Origin: Piromyces finnis
Lineage: Eukaryota; Neocallimastigomycota; Neocallimastigomycetes; Neocallimastigales; Neocallimastigaceae
Length of the DNA stretch: 64,000 bases
Direction of reading: 5' to 3'
Assembly (NCBI GenBank): GCA_002104945.1
Contig: MCFH01000036.1
Location: 503,929-567,928 of the forward strand
Under the pieces are notes generated by a model. That model ran no database searches. It worked only from the letters and a program-made list of their open reading frames with translations, and was not told the origin of the DNA. The translations under genes and the position numbers were made by a program. Of the stretch, positions 40,001-53,018 are shown piece after piece; position 1 is the first letter of the stretch; the number at the start of each line of letters is the position of its first letter.

Positions 40001-43000
40001 TTAAATAATATATTTTATATTTATTATTATTTAATAAAATTAATGTATAATTATCATTTAATATTAAAATATAATACTTTTAATTTTTTTGTTTATATAT
40101 TAATATTAACAAAAGATAAAAATAAATCCTAGTACAGATAATCTTTGTTGTCGTGCAAATATATATCTAAAAATGTATAAACATAAAGATGCAATGAATG
40201 AATGTAAGAAAGTACTTGAAAAAAATAATAAATGTATCTCAGCTATTTTAATTCTTGCAAAATGTAACAAACGCTATGGCTATATCAATGATGCGAAGGA
40301 AAATATTAAGAGAGGATTAGAGGTATCCAAAGAAAATATCCATTTAGCGAATCACATTCCGACTTTAGAAAATGAAGTAAATAATAAATCTAAATATTAT
40401 TCATTAAATATGAATTTGATAAAACTTAGATTTATATTTTATTTGTATAGAAACTATAATAATAAATTTTTTTAAAATTAATATTTACTTTAATATTATA
40501 CTATAAATAAATAGTTAAATAATATTTATGAAATAGAAAATTCAGTTAGTGAAGTAGACCATTTAATAAGAGAAGAAAAGTATAATGAAGCACTTGTAAA
40601 GTTAGAAAATGTAATGTTAAAATATGATATGGAACTTAATTCAATCATCCCATCCAATAATACATTAAGTATTTTAAAGAGTGATGAATTATGGAAAATT
40701 CCAATTAAATGGAGATTGTTAAGGGCTGAGCTATTACTTATGAATAATGATTATTATGAAGCATTGAACGCTGTTGAAATTTTACTTGATTCAAATAAAC
40801 CTTTTAAAAATTCTGAAGCTTTAACATTAAAATATAAATTATTATATATTATGGGTAAAAGTAATATGAAGGAAACGTTTGATGGTTTTCGTGAAGCCAT
40901 TAGTATTTTTAAAGGAAATAATAGAGCAAAAGTACTAATGAAAAAAATTCCCGAATTTGAAGAAAGAAAACAAAACATTCATGATGATTTTTTTGCAAAA
41001 GGAAAGTATGAAGAAGCTATCCAACAATATGATACATTAATAAGAGAACAAAAAGAAATTTATTTAAATGGAATAGGACGAGCTATTTTATTAAGAAATA
41101 AATGTACATGCTTATTGATGGTATTAAAAGAAATAATATTTATTAATTTACTCTTTTTTTTCTTTAAAGTTTATACAACTTTGTAAAATTTTAAAATATA
41201 TAACTAATATATTATAAATCTTTATTATTCTTTAATTATCAATGAAATTAAAAGTTAAGTAAATATCAAGAATGTATTAATAATGCTAGTGCAGCTATTG
41301 AAATATTAAATCATATTGTATTTTTAGAAGGAAAACCAAAAAGCATTAAAGATTATCAAGATTGTAATCAACATTCAATTTTCTTTGAGCTTTTTAAAAA
41401 AAGATCAGAAAGTTATATGAAAATCGAAGAATTCCGAAATGCAAGAGAAGACTATGAAATTTTAAAAATAATGAAGCCATATGATAAAAGTATATTAATA
41501 GAAAAATCATTTTAATAGATATTAATAAATTAAATACTATAATTTATTTATTTTCAAGTAATATATATTTAAATTTATCCTCTCTCTTTTTTGTTTTTCT
41601 TTATATAATATCAAATTAGAATTCAGATTTGAAGAATTATACGTAAGAATGGATAAGTAAATATTTTTCTGTGAATTATATATTAGTTATATTATAAAAA
41701 AAAAATAAATAATAATTTATTTATTTATTAAAAAAAAAATGATAGAGCTCTTATTTCTGAAGATAAAAAGGAGGAAGGAAATAAATTTTTCAAAAATGGA
41801 AACTATGAGGATGCATTAAAATATTATAATGATTCATTAGGTATAGTTAATATTCTTATACTATTATTACAATTATAATAGAAAACTTATTAAAATTGAT
41901 TTTACCTTTATAAAACAATAGAATTAAATTGGAGGAATAGTAAATCTCATTTTAATAAAGGATTACTATATATGAAACTTTTAAAATATAGTGAGGCTAT
42001 CAGAAGTTTTAAAAATGCATATAAATGGAATAATAAATATTATAAAGCTATTATTAATATTTCAAAATGTTACCTTCAAATGCTTCAACCAGGAAATTCC
42101 ATAAATGAGCTTCGTAAATTGAATATTAATAGCGATAACGAATTTTATATGGAATATAATAAGAAAGTAAATATATTTCTAATTTTATTTTATTTTTAGA
42201 AATTTCTATTTATTATAGTGTCATAGCATCATAGCACTAATATGAGCGATTGATTTTCTAATATTTATTTATTTTTGTATATTAAAAATTTTATAGTTAA
42301 ATTCCTCGAAAATAATTAATCAAATTTTTAATAGAATTAAATTCAGCAAGAAAATAACGGATTATAATGAACTTTTAGAATCCTACAAAAATGCTGATTT
42401 ATCTGGCTACTGTGAAGTTCTTATTCTCAAAAAACAAATTGAAATTTTAATCGTAAGTAGTTTATTTTCTTTTATATAATGAATCATATTTTTATTTTTT
42501 TTTATTAAAAAAAAAAAAAAAAAAGTAAAATTAAAATATATATCTTTTTTTTATTAAAAAATTTTATCTGACAATAATATTTTATTTCTCTAGAAAAATA
42601 AATCTTACGATGATGGTTTTACCTATTGTACAAAAGCTATTAATATATTGAATAATATATTGAATAATAATGATCAAGAATATAATTCAGAGACTCCACA
42701 TAAAGATATGTACGAAAATTTATTGAATAGTAGAATAAAATGCTCCAAAAATTTAAGAAAATATAATGATATTGTTTCTGATTATGAAATATTAATAAAA
42801 TTAGATATTGAAAATGGTAAAAGTATGTATATTTAAATAATTAATGAATAAAAAGTATATATAAAATTATATAGTTAAAATATTTATTACTTTATACTAC
42901 CAATAGATTCTAAAAAAGTAAATTATCATAAAGAAATAGCTGAAGCAAAAGAAAATGCAGAAAAGTAAATTTATTGTATAAATAATAATATATTTTAGAA

Positions 43001-44440
43001 AATCCTATTTAACTATAAAAAAATCATCATAACAAATTTAAGAAATAAATAATTTTATTAATATTAGTTTTTTTTATTTTAAAACTATTTTTTTATTTTT
43101 CATAAAATAAGGCTAAAACGGGCGGAAGAGTTAAGAAGTGAAGGAGTAAAAGTGTATAATAATAAAGACTATAAAAAAGCTAATCTTTTATTCACACTAG
43201 CTATTTGTACAGTATACCTTTAAATACTAATAAAATTACTTTATTAAAATACTAAAAACGATTCAATTTTTTAAAATTATAGATGCATGTCCATTTCCAA
43301 ACCCTACATATTATCATAATAGAGCAGCGACAAATATGATGATGTATATATATGAAGATGCAATTGATGATTGTATGAAAGCTCTAAATTATGATGAAAA
43401 ATACGTTTCTGTTTATAAAAAAATAGCAACTTGTTGTTTCCAACTAAACAAGCCAGATAATGCTATAAATATTCTTAAACAAGGAATTGCCTCATGCCCT
43501 ACAGATGATGAATTGAAAGAAAAAGTAACTTTTTTTTTTTTAAAAAAAAATACTAAAATAATTATATTCATACTACAACAACTACTACCACTACTATTAC
43601 TAATAATAATACATTTTCTTTCGTATATATTAATATATATTAGTTAAAGCAGGCTAAAATATTAAGCAATACAAAAAAGTCTATTAATAATACTTCATAT
43701 AAAAAGACTAAAATTAGATTATATAAGCAATTACTGAAAAAATATAATGACTATGGTATATTAGGATATGTTGATGTTTTAATATATAAAGAAATTTCAT
43801 TGAATTATAGAAATGTAAGTATTAAACATGAAAGTTATACTAATAAAAAAATAAAAATAGGAAAAAATAAAAGTATAAGTTTAATAATGGTGATTATTAT
43901 TTATTATTCATTATCTATTTAAAAAATTTATAGATAAATAATGTAGATGAATGCATTTCCAATATTACAAATTCTATAAACATATTATCAATATTATTAT
44001 GTAAAAGCGAAAAAGTTTCAGCTGAAACATATAAACAATCTTCTAAATGTCAATTATTTATTGAACTTTTTACTATTAGAACCAAAGCTTTAGTTTCTGG
44101 TAAATATTATGTTGATGCCCTTAACGATTGTTTCTGTTTACATACTATGGATCCAGATAATAATGGTAAATTGTTTCTTTTTTTTTTTTTTTTTTTTGTT
44201 TTGTTCTAAATAATTAAATAATTATACTAACTTTTTTTTTTTTTCCTTTTTTTTCTGAAAATACTTGTAAAACTATATATTAAACTTTTAGAAACTGAAA
44301 GATTGTTAATAGATTTACTTCGTATGAATGATTCATATCCACCCAGACAATACAGACGTTTTAAATTTAATGATACATCATTTAATAAGTCATCATATTA
44401 TAATAATTTCTCGAATAATAATTCATCAAATAATAATAGC

Positions 44441-44538
<98 letters not shown>

Positions 44539-45148
44539 CAACAACAACAACAACAATAATAATTCGTCATCATCACATAATTATGAATATAAAAAATCAA
44601 GCAAGAAATATAACAAATTAAGTAATTATGAAATTCTTGGTTTAAATCAAAGTAATAAACCTTCTCTAAAAGAAATTAAAAATGCATATCATAAACTTGC
44701 ACTTAAATATCATCCAGACAAATGTAAAGATAAATTTATGAAAGAAGAATACGAAGAAAAAATGAAAGAAATTAATATTGCTTATGATGAATTAAAGAAA
44801 AATCATAGCAATGAAAATAATGAAAGTAATGATGATGACTATTCTTATAATAAGAATACTTCTAAAGATGCCTATAATGACTATGATGATAATAAATATA
44901 ATAATTACACTTATAATGACTATGATGACGATGAAGATGATGTTGACAATAATTATAATTACACTTATTATGATTATGATGACGATGAAGATGATGTTGA
45001 CAATAATTATAATTACACTTATTATGATTATGATGACGATGAAGATGATGATAATGATACTTATAATAATAATAAATATAATGCATATGATGATGATGAT
45101 GATGATGATTCTATTAATGATTTTTATTATTATTCTAATTTCTTTTAA
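37058..45148 (+). CDS. XRN-like nuclease domain-TPR array-DnaJ fusion protein, 23 exons
   Basis: Predicted exons: 37058-37089, 37189-37232, 37361-38350, 38446-38909, 39031-39193, 39300-39427, 39525-39636, 39707-39782, 39892-39982, 40116-40376, 40515-41120, 41255-41489, 41620-41656, 41746-41840, 41922-42166, 42297-42452, 42594-42816, 42907-42964, 43112-43206, 43283-43524, 43644-43814, 43934-44165, 44292-45148. All junctions keep frame: 5,613 nt, 1,870 residues. Residues 1-665 follow XRN order: YIEMNG (31), FFDGVSPKAKMN (82), GEAEYK (159), FICLSFL (about 256), YIEGIKWML, PSWSWYY, LPFESFSLLPSSY, EEKARNSFG (653). Residues about 670-1590 are tetratricopeptide-like repeats (EDKDYKSAL, GNKFFKNGNYEDALKYY, RAATNMMMYIYEDAIDD). 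Then come poly-Asn, a J domain (1697-1758, HPD at 1726) and an acidic Asp/Tyr repeat tail. The TPR-J part suggests an Hsp70/Hsp90 co-chaperone. The nuclease part seems to lack key acidic residues. Weak points: the noncanonical GTTATA and GTACAG donors, and the assumption that XRN and TPR parts are one transcript. Confidence 0.78.
44439..44552. repeat. Coding (AAT)n-(AAC)n array
   Basis: About thirty AAT units followed by six AAC units encode the poly-Asn linker between the TPR region and the J domain. Confidence 0.95.
44905..45055 (+). repeat. 54-bp coding tandem repeat in the J-protein tail
   Basis: Nearly three copies of an 18-residue unit with the core YDYDDDEDDVDNNYNY. It makes the C-terminus strongly acidic and Tyr-rich. 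Confidence 0.85.
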
Positions 45149-46628
45149 AAATTTGATTCTCATCGTTAGAATTAAAAAAAACATACATACATATATATAG
45201 ATTGTACATATACCATTTAGATTTAATATTTTTATCTATTACTTTAATATATAATACAGATTATATCAATAATTTTTTTAATTTTCTTTTTTTTTTTTTT
45301 TTTAAAAAAAAAAAAAGATAAAGATATAATAAAATATTAATATAAATATTAACATCAAATCATTCTTTGAAAGATTTTATTATCAAGATTTTTTTTTCTT
45401 TATGCAATATAAATTTTAAAAAATATTTATTGTAAAATAGAATCAATAAAATATTCTTTATTTTATATTAATGAGATTTATATACTAACATTATATGATT
45501 TTTATATATTCTTCTCATTTTATTTCATTATATTTCATTTCGTAATTACTGTTTAAAGTACAAGAATTTTTAGTCCGTGTGACAAGATTTTTAATTGGAA
45601 CAGTCAATAAAAATGTAAGAGAGAAAAAATATTGAAGTGTTATAACAAACTTTAAAAATTATTATTTTAATGCCATATTTAAATTTTAAAATTTAAAAGT
45701 TAATTCATTATTTTATCACAAAACAATACAATGTAATTCAACAATACTTTTTTTTTTTTCTTTTATTTGAAAATATATGTATAATATTTATAAAATAATA
45801 GGTTTTGAGAAATATTTTATGTTTGAATTATTATTATTTTTTTTTTTTACTAATAAAATTACAATATAATTGTCCTTTTATTATTAATGTTAAATATTTT
45901 TTTGTTGCTTTAAATTAATTTAATATATCTTGTATTGAAAATAAATTAATATGAAAATTTTATTATATAATTAAAGTTTATTATTAACTTTATAACACAT
46001 TTCTCTAAAATATATATAAAAAATAAAAGTTGACATTAAAGTTTTTAAGTAGTATTGACTATAACGTTAGACTCTAAATAATAAAAAATATTCTATTAAT
46101 TACTCAATTTATAAGACTTCATATAACAATACATAAAAAAAAAATATATTAATAATATTAATATTAATATTATATTTTTATGATCAATATATTTTTTTCA
46201 AGAATAGTGTTAAGTCCAGATCAAATCTATTAAAAAAGAAGATTCTTTATATGTATCTACAATATGTATACATTTTCTACATTTATTGAAAATTATTAAA
46301 AACAATATATAATTTATTAAAAGAAAAAAAGTATTAGAGAAAACGACATAAACAGTCTGAAATATGACAATTAAAAAGTAATACATCTTAAAAAATTAAA
46401 ATATTATAATAACATTTTGACTATGAATGCATTATCAATTCAAAAATTGAATCCTTTAAACATTTAAAAAGTATTAAAAAATTATCATAAAAAATCTAAT
46501 TATAAAAAAAAAGCATTCCTTTTACGATAATATTAATTTAAGAAAACTAATTTAGTTTTGCTTTATGAAAGGGTGTCTTTTTTTTTTTTCATATTGTGAT
46601 ATTGAGTTTAGAAATAAGACATATAACT
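45149..46628. other. Intergenic region, nothing recognised
   Basis: AT-rich DNA with many homopolymer runs between the 3' end of the fusion gene and the truncated LINE. No ORF with protein-like composition is seen. Confidence 0.6.
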
Positions 46629-46637
46629 AAAAAATAA

Positions 46638-46641
<4 letters not shown>
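46629..46641. repeat. Target-site duplication, left copy, of LINE copy 2
   Basis: The 13-mer AAAAAATAATATA recurs at 49938-49950 and directly abuts the element's poly-A tail (a T run on this strand). Confidence 0.75.
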
Positions 46642-46681
<40 letters not shown>

Positions 46682-49600
46682 GGCATCAAATATTTTAAAC
46701 TTTATTATTAATTTAATTAAAATTATAATACATGTAATAAAAAAATTAAAAATAAAAATAAAAATAAAAAAAAATATGTTTAATTAAACACAAATGAATA
46801 AAAATTGGGTATAATGTATTCTAGTAATTTTAATTAAAGTAAGAAAGCCACTATCATACTAAAGTATAATAATTGTATTTGACTTCCAATGGGACACCGA
46901 GCCAAAGATCAAAATTTTGTCATGGAACAAAATTATGATCTCCATTGGTTGCGCTGGCCCTCCTGGCCTGTCTTACTGTTTCTTCAGCATTGACGCTCTT
47001 GGATGTTGCTTCAAACCTTTTGAACATTGACCATTGCTGGCCAATAGCAAAAGGCATGATTTTGGTTAGAAGTTCCGCGGTTACCGTCAAGAATGGTGTT
47101 CCTTCGTTAGTACCAGATTGAATCTGACGCTTACAAAGTTCTTTCCATTCCCTTGAATTGTAATTGATATTGTTAAAACTTCTTCCCCCAAGAAGGAATT
47201 TAAATATTTTACTGCACACACTAGAATAATCATACACATTAATATTCACCGGATTATTAGAACTATTACTATCATTAACTAAATTACTATCTAAATTAGA
47301 ATTATTATCTTCACTATTGCTATCATTACTAATATTATTATTTCTATTACTACTATTGTTATTATTACTATTGTTACTATTACTATTGTTATTACTACTA
47401 TTGTTACTATTACTATTAATATTATTACTATCTCTACTGATATTATCAATTTCATTATTATTGATAGGACTATTGGAATTACGTTGACTGAAAAAATTTA
47501 ATAGCTGGACTATGGAATCATAATGTTTAATACGGATATCTCTAAATGTTGGACAATCTAATAACCAATGTTTAATACTTTGATCTCCACACTTGCAACA
47601 TGGACAGTAGTTAGGACAAACTGGATCAACAAATTTGGCAGCTTTGGCAACTCTAGCATCCAACTTGTATCCGCTTCTTGCTTTCAATAGCCAGTAGAAG
47701 CCATAGGCAAACTCTGGGTATTCATAACATAATTTAATAAAATCTTTAGTTTCAATAAATTTATTATCATCATAATATTGCGCTTTGATTGAATTCCTTT
47801 TGAGATCTTTCCAATAAAAGTTTTTAACTGCTTTAACATCTCCATGTTTCTTTAGTTTTTTATCAAGTGTCCTACTTGATTTGCACCACGTGTATTTTCT
47901 AAATTTAGGAATGTAATTGACAAGGTGTGAGATAATACAATTTGAGTTTTTCCATTTGTTAAAACATCTAACCTGAGCTAATGCACATTTGGCTGACAAT
48001 GGAGGAATATTCAAATCTTTTGAGATAGAGTATAAAGATATAAACGATACAGCTTTATGAACTCCGGCAACCCATCGTAATCCTTTGTTAACATGCTTCT
48101 GAGCAATCCTAGACCTGGCTTTGTTGGATCCAAGTAATGGTGCAAAGTATGAAACTCTGCTAATCACTTGTGAGTTAAGTACTAGTTTTTTGAAAGGAAT
48201 AGGAATATTAGGATTTCTTAAGAATTTACTGACTGAAAAAAGTCCTTTCAAAACCTTGTTATTAAGAGCTTTAATAACTGGTTTAAGGGACAGATTCTTA
48301 TCAAATGGAACACCAAGATAAGTATAGCAATCAGTAGTTGGAATGGGTTGTCCTGCTAAGTAAAATGTTGGATCTCTCTTGTTCTGATTTTCTATTGATT
48401 CAGGACGAATCACCATCGTTGAACATTTCTGGATACCAAATTCCATTTCATTATACAAGGCCCATTCATTAACTCTTCTAAGCATCTTTTTTAAGCATCC
48501 TCTTGTTGGAGCACAAATAACTATATCATCTGCAAAAAGTCCACCACAGCATCGAGTGTCACCTAAACTGACTCCTAGATCTTCGCACTCTCTAAATATA
48601 TCATTAATAAAGAGATTAAAGAGAATAGGAGAAAGAGGGCAACCTTGACGGACTCCTTTCTTCACATCAAAAGATTTCGAGAATTGTCCATCTAATTTGA
48701 CATTAGCCTTAGATGTTAAATATAAATTTTTGATGAATTGTAAACTCTTACCTCGGATTCCTAAACAATCTAATTTATGGAGAATATTACCGATTGGGAC
48801 TGAATCGTATGCTTTCCTGAGATCTAAAAAGGCCAAATATGTCTCTTTATTATCTAATTGACGTCTACGGCATATTTCTTGGATTGAAATGAAAAGACTA
48901 ATACTTTCTTCCTTTTTTCGAAAACCAAATTGTTCAGGTCTAATGAAATTATTCTTTAAACCATATTCTGAGATTCTAGTGGTGACAATTTTGGAAATCA
49001 ACTTAATACCATTATTGATAAGTGATATACCTCGATAGTTATCACAATCTGTCAAATCTCCCTTCTTAGGAATAGAAACAATACTGGATTCATTCCAAGA
49101 GCTGGGGAAATCTCCATCCCAAATACGGTTAAATAATTTAAGAATAAAATTTAAACCATGAGCATCATTATCTGAAGTAGTATTACCAGAAGAATTATTA
49201 TCTGTAGCATTATTAGAATCATTACTTGATGGAATTAATGCTTTGTAAAATTCAATTGGAATACCATCCGGACCTGATGCTTTATAATTTGGAGTAGAGA
49301 GGATAGCTGACTTGACTTCATCAATACTAATATCTTGGTTGATATCCCACTCATCAAGCATAGGAAGTGAAAAACGTTTATTCGTTGGTTCTTCATACCA
49401 ATGCTCCAAATCAAGACTTACACCACTTGGGTCTGATGCAAGATTTTCGAAATGATCATGCCACACATCTAGTTGTTCTTCCGTAGCAACAACTAATTCT
49501 CCATTTTTATTTTTAATTGGTTGAGCAATAAAGAAAGAATCTTTTCCAATTTTTGCAGTTTTCTTGATCCATTTCCAGGCCTTCTTAGGATTATGACTCT

Positions 49601-49937
49601 TCATATACTCACATCCTGTTTTAATCCAATGAAGATATTCTTGCTTCCTAAATTCATTACATCTTTTGTGGATGTAATCAATGAGTTTACGGTAGATTTT
49701 AATTCTTTTAATAAATTCATCTATATCATAAATTCTTTCTTTTTTAAATCTCTTATACAACTTCATTTTGATTTTTTGGAGATTAAAAATTTGTTGTGAA
49801 ATATGAAATGAAGACTTTATAACATTATTTGCTGAGGTAATACTGAGCTCGTCTGCAATTGAAAAAGCAGTTGAAGTAAATTCTTTGGAAAGTTCATCTG
49901 TAGAAACATTAGGATCGTTGGATTTTGCTGAAAGTAT
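46642..49937 (-). mobile_element. 5'-truncated LINE, copy 2
   Basis: Same family as 6370-11940 and 58412-63995, on the minus strand. A 37-nt T run (46642-46678) is its poly-A tail, followed by the family 3' end. Homology stops at 49937, inside the ORF between the endonuclease and RT domains. The 5' UTR, N-terminal region and endonuclease are missing. A 13-bp target-site duplication brackets it. It is a typical incomplete reverse-transcription product and cannot move by itself. Confidence 0.93.
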
Positions 49938-49979
49938 AAAAAATAATATAAATTTATAAATAATCATACCTTTAACCAA
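46920..49979 (-). pseudogene. LINE reverse transcriptase, 5'-truncated ORF
   Basis: The frame remains open for 1,019 codons and includes the RT domain with FADD, the CPCCKC zinc finger (CGDQS variant) and the C-terminal domain. The first about 15 codons, MVKGMIIYKFILFF, come from flanking DNA and only happen to be in frame; they mimic a signal peptide. The RT part lacks internal stops, so a protein with intact RT motifs could be made if transcribed, but without the endonuclease. Confidence 0.85.
49938..49950. repeat. Target-site duplication, right copy, of LINE copy 2
   Basis: AAAAAATAATATA, identical to 46629-46641. Confidence 0.75.
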
Positions 49980-50518
49980 TTAACAATACTATTATATTAT
50001 TGTATATATATTTTTAATATATATTATGATATGACAAACTCTAATAATAATAATAATAATTACAATAATAATAATACAATAGTAAAAAAAAAATAGTATA
50101 TAATTATGAATAAACTTTATTGTTTTATTTTTTAATATAATAATGAAGTTTTTGTTAATATTTTATAATGGATTATTTAATAATATTTTACATTTATCGT
50201 TTTTTAAATATTTATATATTTTTTGATATTTTTAATTAATATATGCTTATTTTTATATGTATTATTTTTATAGTTAATATATATCTTTAATATTTTTTTT
50301 TTCTATTTTATAATTTTTAATTTCTATTAGTAAGTAAATATAAATTTATTTATATTTATATTACTTTTGATTCCTTAATTTAATGTTATGAAATCTTAAT
50401 TTTTCATTATGTATGTAATAAAAAATTAAATATCTCATTTTTAATTAATAATTTTCTTTTTCTTTTTTTTCTTCCTAAAAACACAATTATAATTATGTTT
50501 ATAATATTTTTAACATTC
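49951..50518. other. Intergenic region, nothing recognised
   Basis: AT-rich flank of LINE copy 2 and 3' region of the hydrolase gene. Confidence 0.6.
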
Positions 50519-51634
50519 TTATGAGTTAATAAGAATGAAGAATGCTCTTTGATATTTTTCTACACCATCTCTTGCACCCATCATAAGAGTGTCATGAGTA
50601 CTATGATATCCTTCATCATAATAATATATAATTTCGGTACTAGGTGATACACGATTAATTTGATTCATAAGATCTGTAGCTGAATTCTTTGGAATAAGCT
50701 GATCTTCATCAGAGTAATAGAATATCATTTTTGGCATACCAAAGTCAATATTTGCATTATTCCTTATAAGATCTTGTAGAATGGTTGTTGGACTGACATA
50801 TGGTGAATTAAAGAGATTATCAAATATTTTCTTTATAAGACCACTTTCTAAGTCACGTCCAATTAACATTTTTGTAACTTGATTCAAATTATTTAAATCG
50901 TATGGACCACTAATTAATACTAATTTTTCAAGTCTTGGTAAGATACCAATGACTTCACCCTTATTATACATTTTAAGAGCAGTTTTAACAATGGTCAAAG
51001 CAGTAATATGAGCACCAGCAGAATAAGCAACTAAATGAATTCTATCTCTATCACCACCATATATATAACCATAGTACCATACCCATCTAATAATTCTATG
51101 AATATCATCTACCATATCTTCTATATTACCTTCTGGGAATAAAGTATAATTTGGTAGAAATGCAACATAATTATTTCTAGCAAGAGCAGCACCAACTTCA
51201 ATGAAATTATATTTATCACCTTTAACCCAAGCACCACCGTGAATAAAGATAACAACAGGTTTTAAAGTTTCGGTATCAAGTTTATTATAATAAACATCAA
51301 CTAAATTTTTACTTCCTGGACCATATCTTACATTTGAACTATTATTAGTGAAAAAAAAAAAATAAATAAAACAGATATATTAATTTTTCTTATTTTTTGT
51401 ATTTCTTTTATTATTATCTTTTTATTATAATAATTATATAATAAAATAAAACTGATGCTAATTTTTTTTATATAAAAATATAATTTAATAAAATACGTAC
51501 GCAGTAGTCATTTTGTTATTTAATGTTCCTGAATTTTTAGCCCATGATATTAAATCTTCAATTGGACCAGCTTGAGTTCCATTTAATAAAAGAACTGAGA
51601 AAATTATCAAAGATAATAAGGATAAGAATTTCAT
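50519..51634 (-). CDS. Secreted alpha/beta-hydrolase (HGGAW esterase/lipase type), two exons
   Basis: Exon 1 is 51634-51501 and exon 2 is 51338-50519, joined by a 162-bp phase-2 intron (GTACGT donor, AATAG acceptor), giving 317 residues. Residues 1-22 are a clear signal peptide (MKFLSLLSLIIFSVLLL, cleavage likely after NGTQA). HGGAW at 78-82 is the oxyanion hole. The nucleophile is Ser151 in AYSAGAH, a G-to-A variant of GxSxG. The acid is probably Asp255 or Asp257 (YSDEDQ) and the base His290 or His293 (GYHSTHD). This resembles the BD-FAE/isoprenylcysteine methylesterase-like and arylformamidase-like group. In a plant-degrading fungus an extracellular carboxyl or carbohydrate esterase role is plausible, but the substrate cannot be read from sequence. 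Without exon 1 the protein would lose its secretion signal and oxyanion motif. Confidence 0.88.
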
Positions 51635-52589
51635 ATTTGCTTTATTTTATTTATTTAAATTTTATTTTACTTTATTATTTTTTTTTGTTTTATTTTATTT
51701 TTATTTTTATTTCTTATTTTTTTTTATTTTTTAAAGTTTTTTATTTTATTTATTTATTATTTTTGTGATATTCCCCTTTCACCGAATATACACACACACA
51801 CTTTTTTTGCAAAAGAATAAATACTATTTTTATTAATGTTATTAAAATAAATAATAAAAAAAATAAAATTAGTAAAAAAAAAAAAAGAGACAAAAAGGTT
51901 CCTTTTATATTTTATTATTTTTTTATTACTTGTATTACTTTAATTAAAACAATAGAATTTTTTTTTTTGCATTGTTATTGGTATTGTTTTTTCATATAAA
52001 AATGGGTATAATGCTTTTATTATTTGTATTGTTAAATGAGATATTACGTTACACGATCCATTTATTATTTGTACAACTCATGTTTTAATTTCTATGTTAA
52101 TAAATACTTTTGAATTTAATTTATTAATAACTTGAGCTGAAACTTTATTTCTATTAAAAATGTATTTGAGTAACCTTAATTTAATTAAGAAATGTTTTAG
52201 AAACATAATGGCTAGAAAGATGTCATTTTTTCTATGACAATAAAATAATCACTAAAATAATAAAAAAAAGTTTCAAATTTAATTATTAATAAAAGGTTAA
52301 ACTATACATATTTGTGTTATAAAAGATTATTATTAATTATTATTATTTATATTTCTTGATGGTTTTTTTTTTTTCAAAACACTTATTTTGACAATCTATT
52401 ACCATTATAAAAAATACTTTAAAAAAAAAAAAAAACATAAAAGTATATACGGATATACTATTGATAACAATTTAATAAATTATTATGAAAAAGGAAAGAT
52501 AATTTTTAATTGCATTAAAAAGGAAAGATTAATTAAAAGATAAAGTTAACTCTATAGAAATTACAAATATTATTAATAATTTATAATTA
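51635..52589. other. Intergenic region upstream of the hydrolase
   Basis: AT-rich with poly-T and poly-A runs and a short CA run at 51791-51801. No gene seen. Confidence 0.6.
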
Positions 52590-52676
52590 AAAAAGAACAT
52601 TTTCTATAATTAATAGAAAAAAGAACATTTTCTATAATTAATAGAAAAAAAAACATTTTCTATAATAAAATAAATA
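52590..52676. repeat. 28-bp tandem repeat, three copies
   Basis: The unit contains GAACATTTTCTATAATTAAT and repeats with a 28-bp period; the third copy is slightly diverged. Confidence 0.85.
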
Positions 52677-52852
52677 TTAAAAAAGATAACATAGATCATC
52701 TAGAATTTAATAATTATATAGCCAACGCATAATAAATATATAATAAGCCACAAAGAATTAATTAAAACTATAAATCTATTATTAGAAAATATTATTATTT
52801 ATATTATTTTTTTTTTCTAATAATAACTTTGAAAAATAAAATAGAATGGCAA

Positions 52853-53018
52853 ATTAAATGGTTTAATATAACAATAGAAAAAGATAAAATAATGGGAATT
52901 ATTAGAATTAAATGGTTTAATATAACAATAGAAAAAGATAAAATAATGGGAATTATTAGAATTAAATGGTTTAATATAACAATAGAAAAAGATAAAATAA
53001 TGGGAATTATTAGAATTA
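52853..53018. repeat. 54-bp minisatellite, three copies
   Basis: Three essentially identical units starting ATTAAATGG at 52853, 52907 and 52961. The 54-bp length keeps both strands open in one frame, creating spurious ORFs. No functional link is seen. Confidence 0.93.

Noticed and set aside
38433-43647. Several separate small genes with TPR-like frames
   Set aside because: Each frame is bounded by GT and AG signals and joins its neighbours in phase; they are exons of one gene.
46920-49979. Secreted protein with N-terminal hydrophobic segment
   Set aside because: The hydrophobic start is target DNA at the 5' truncation of a LINE, shown by the target-site duplication.
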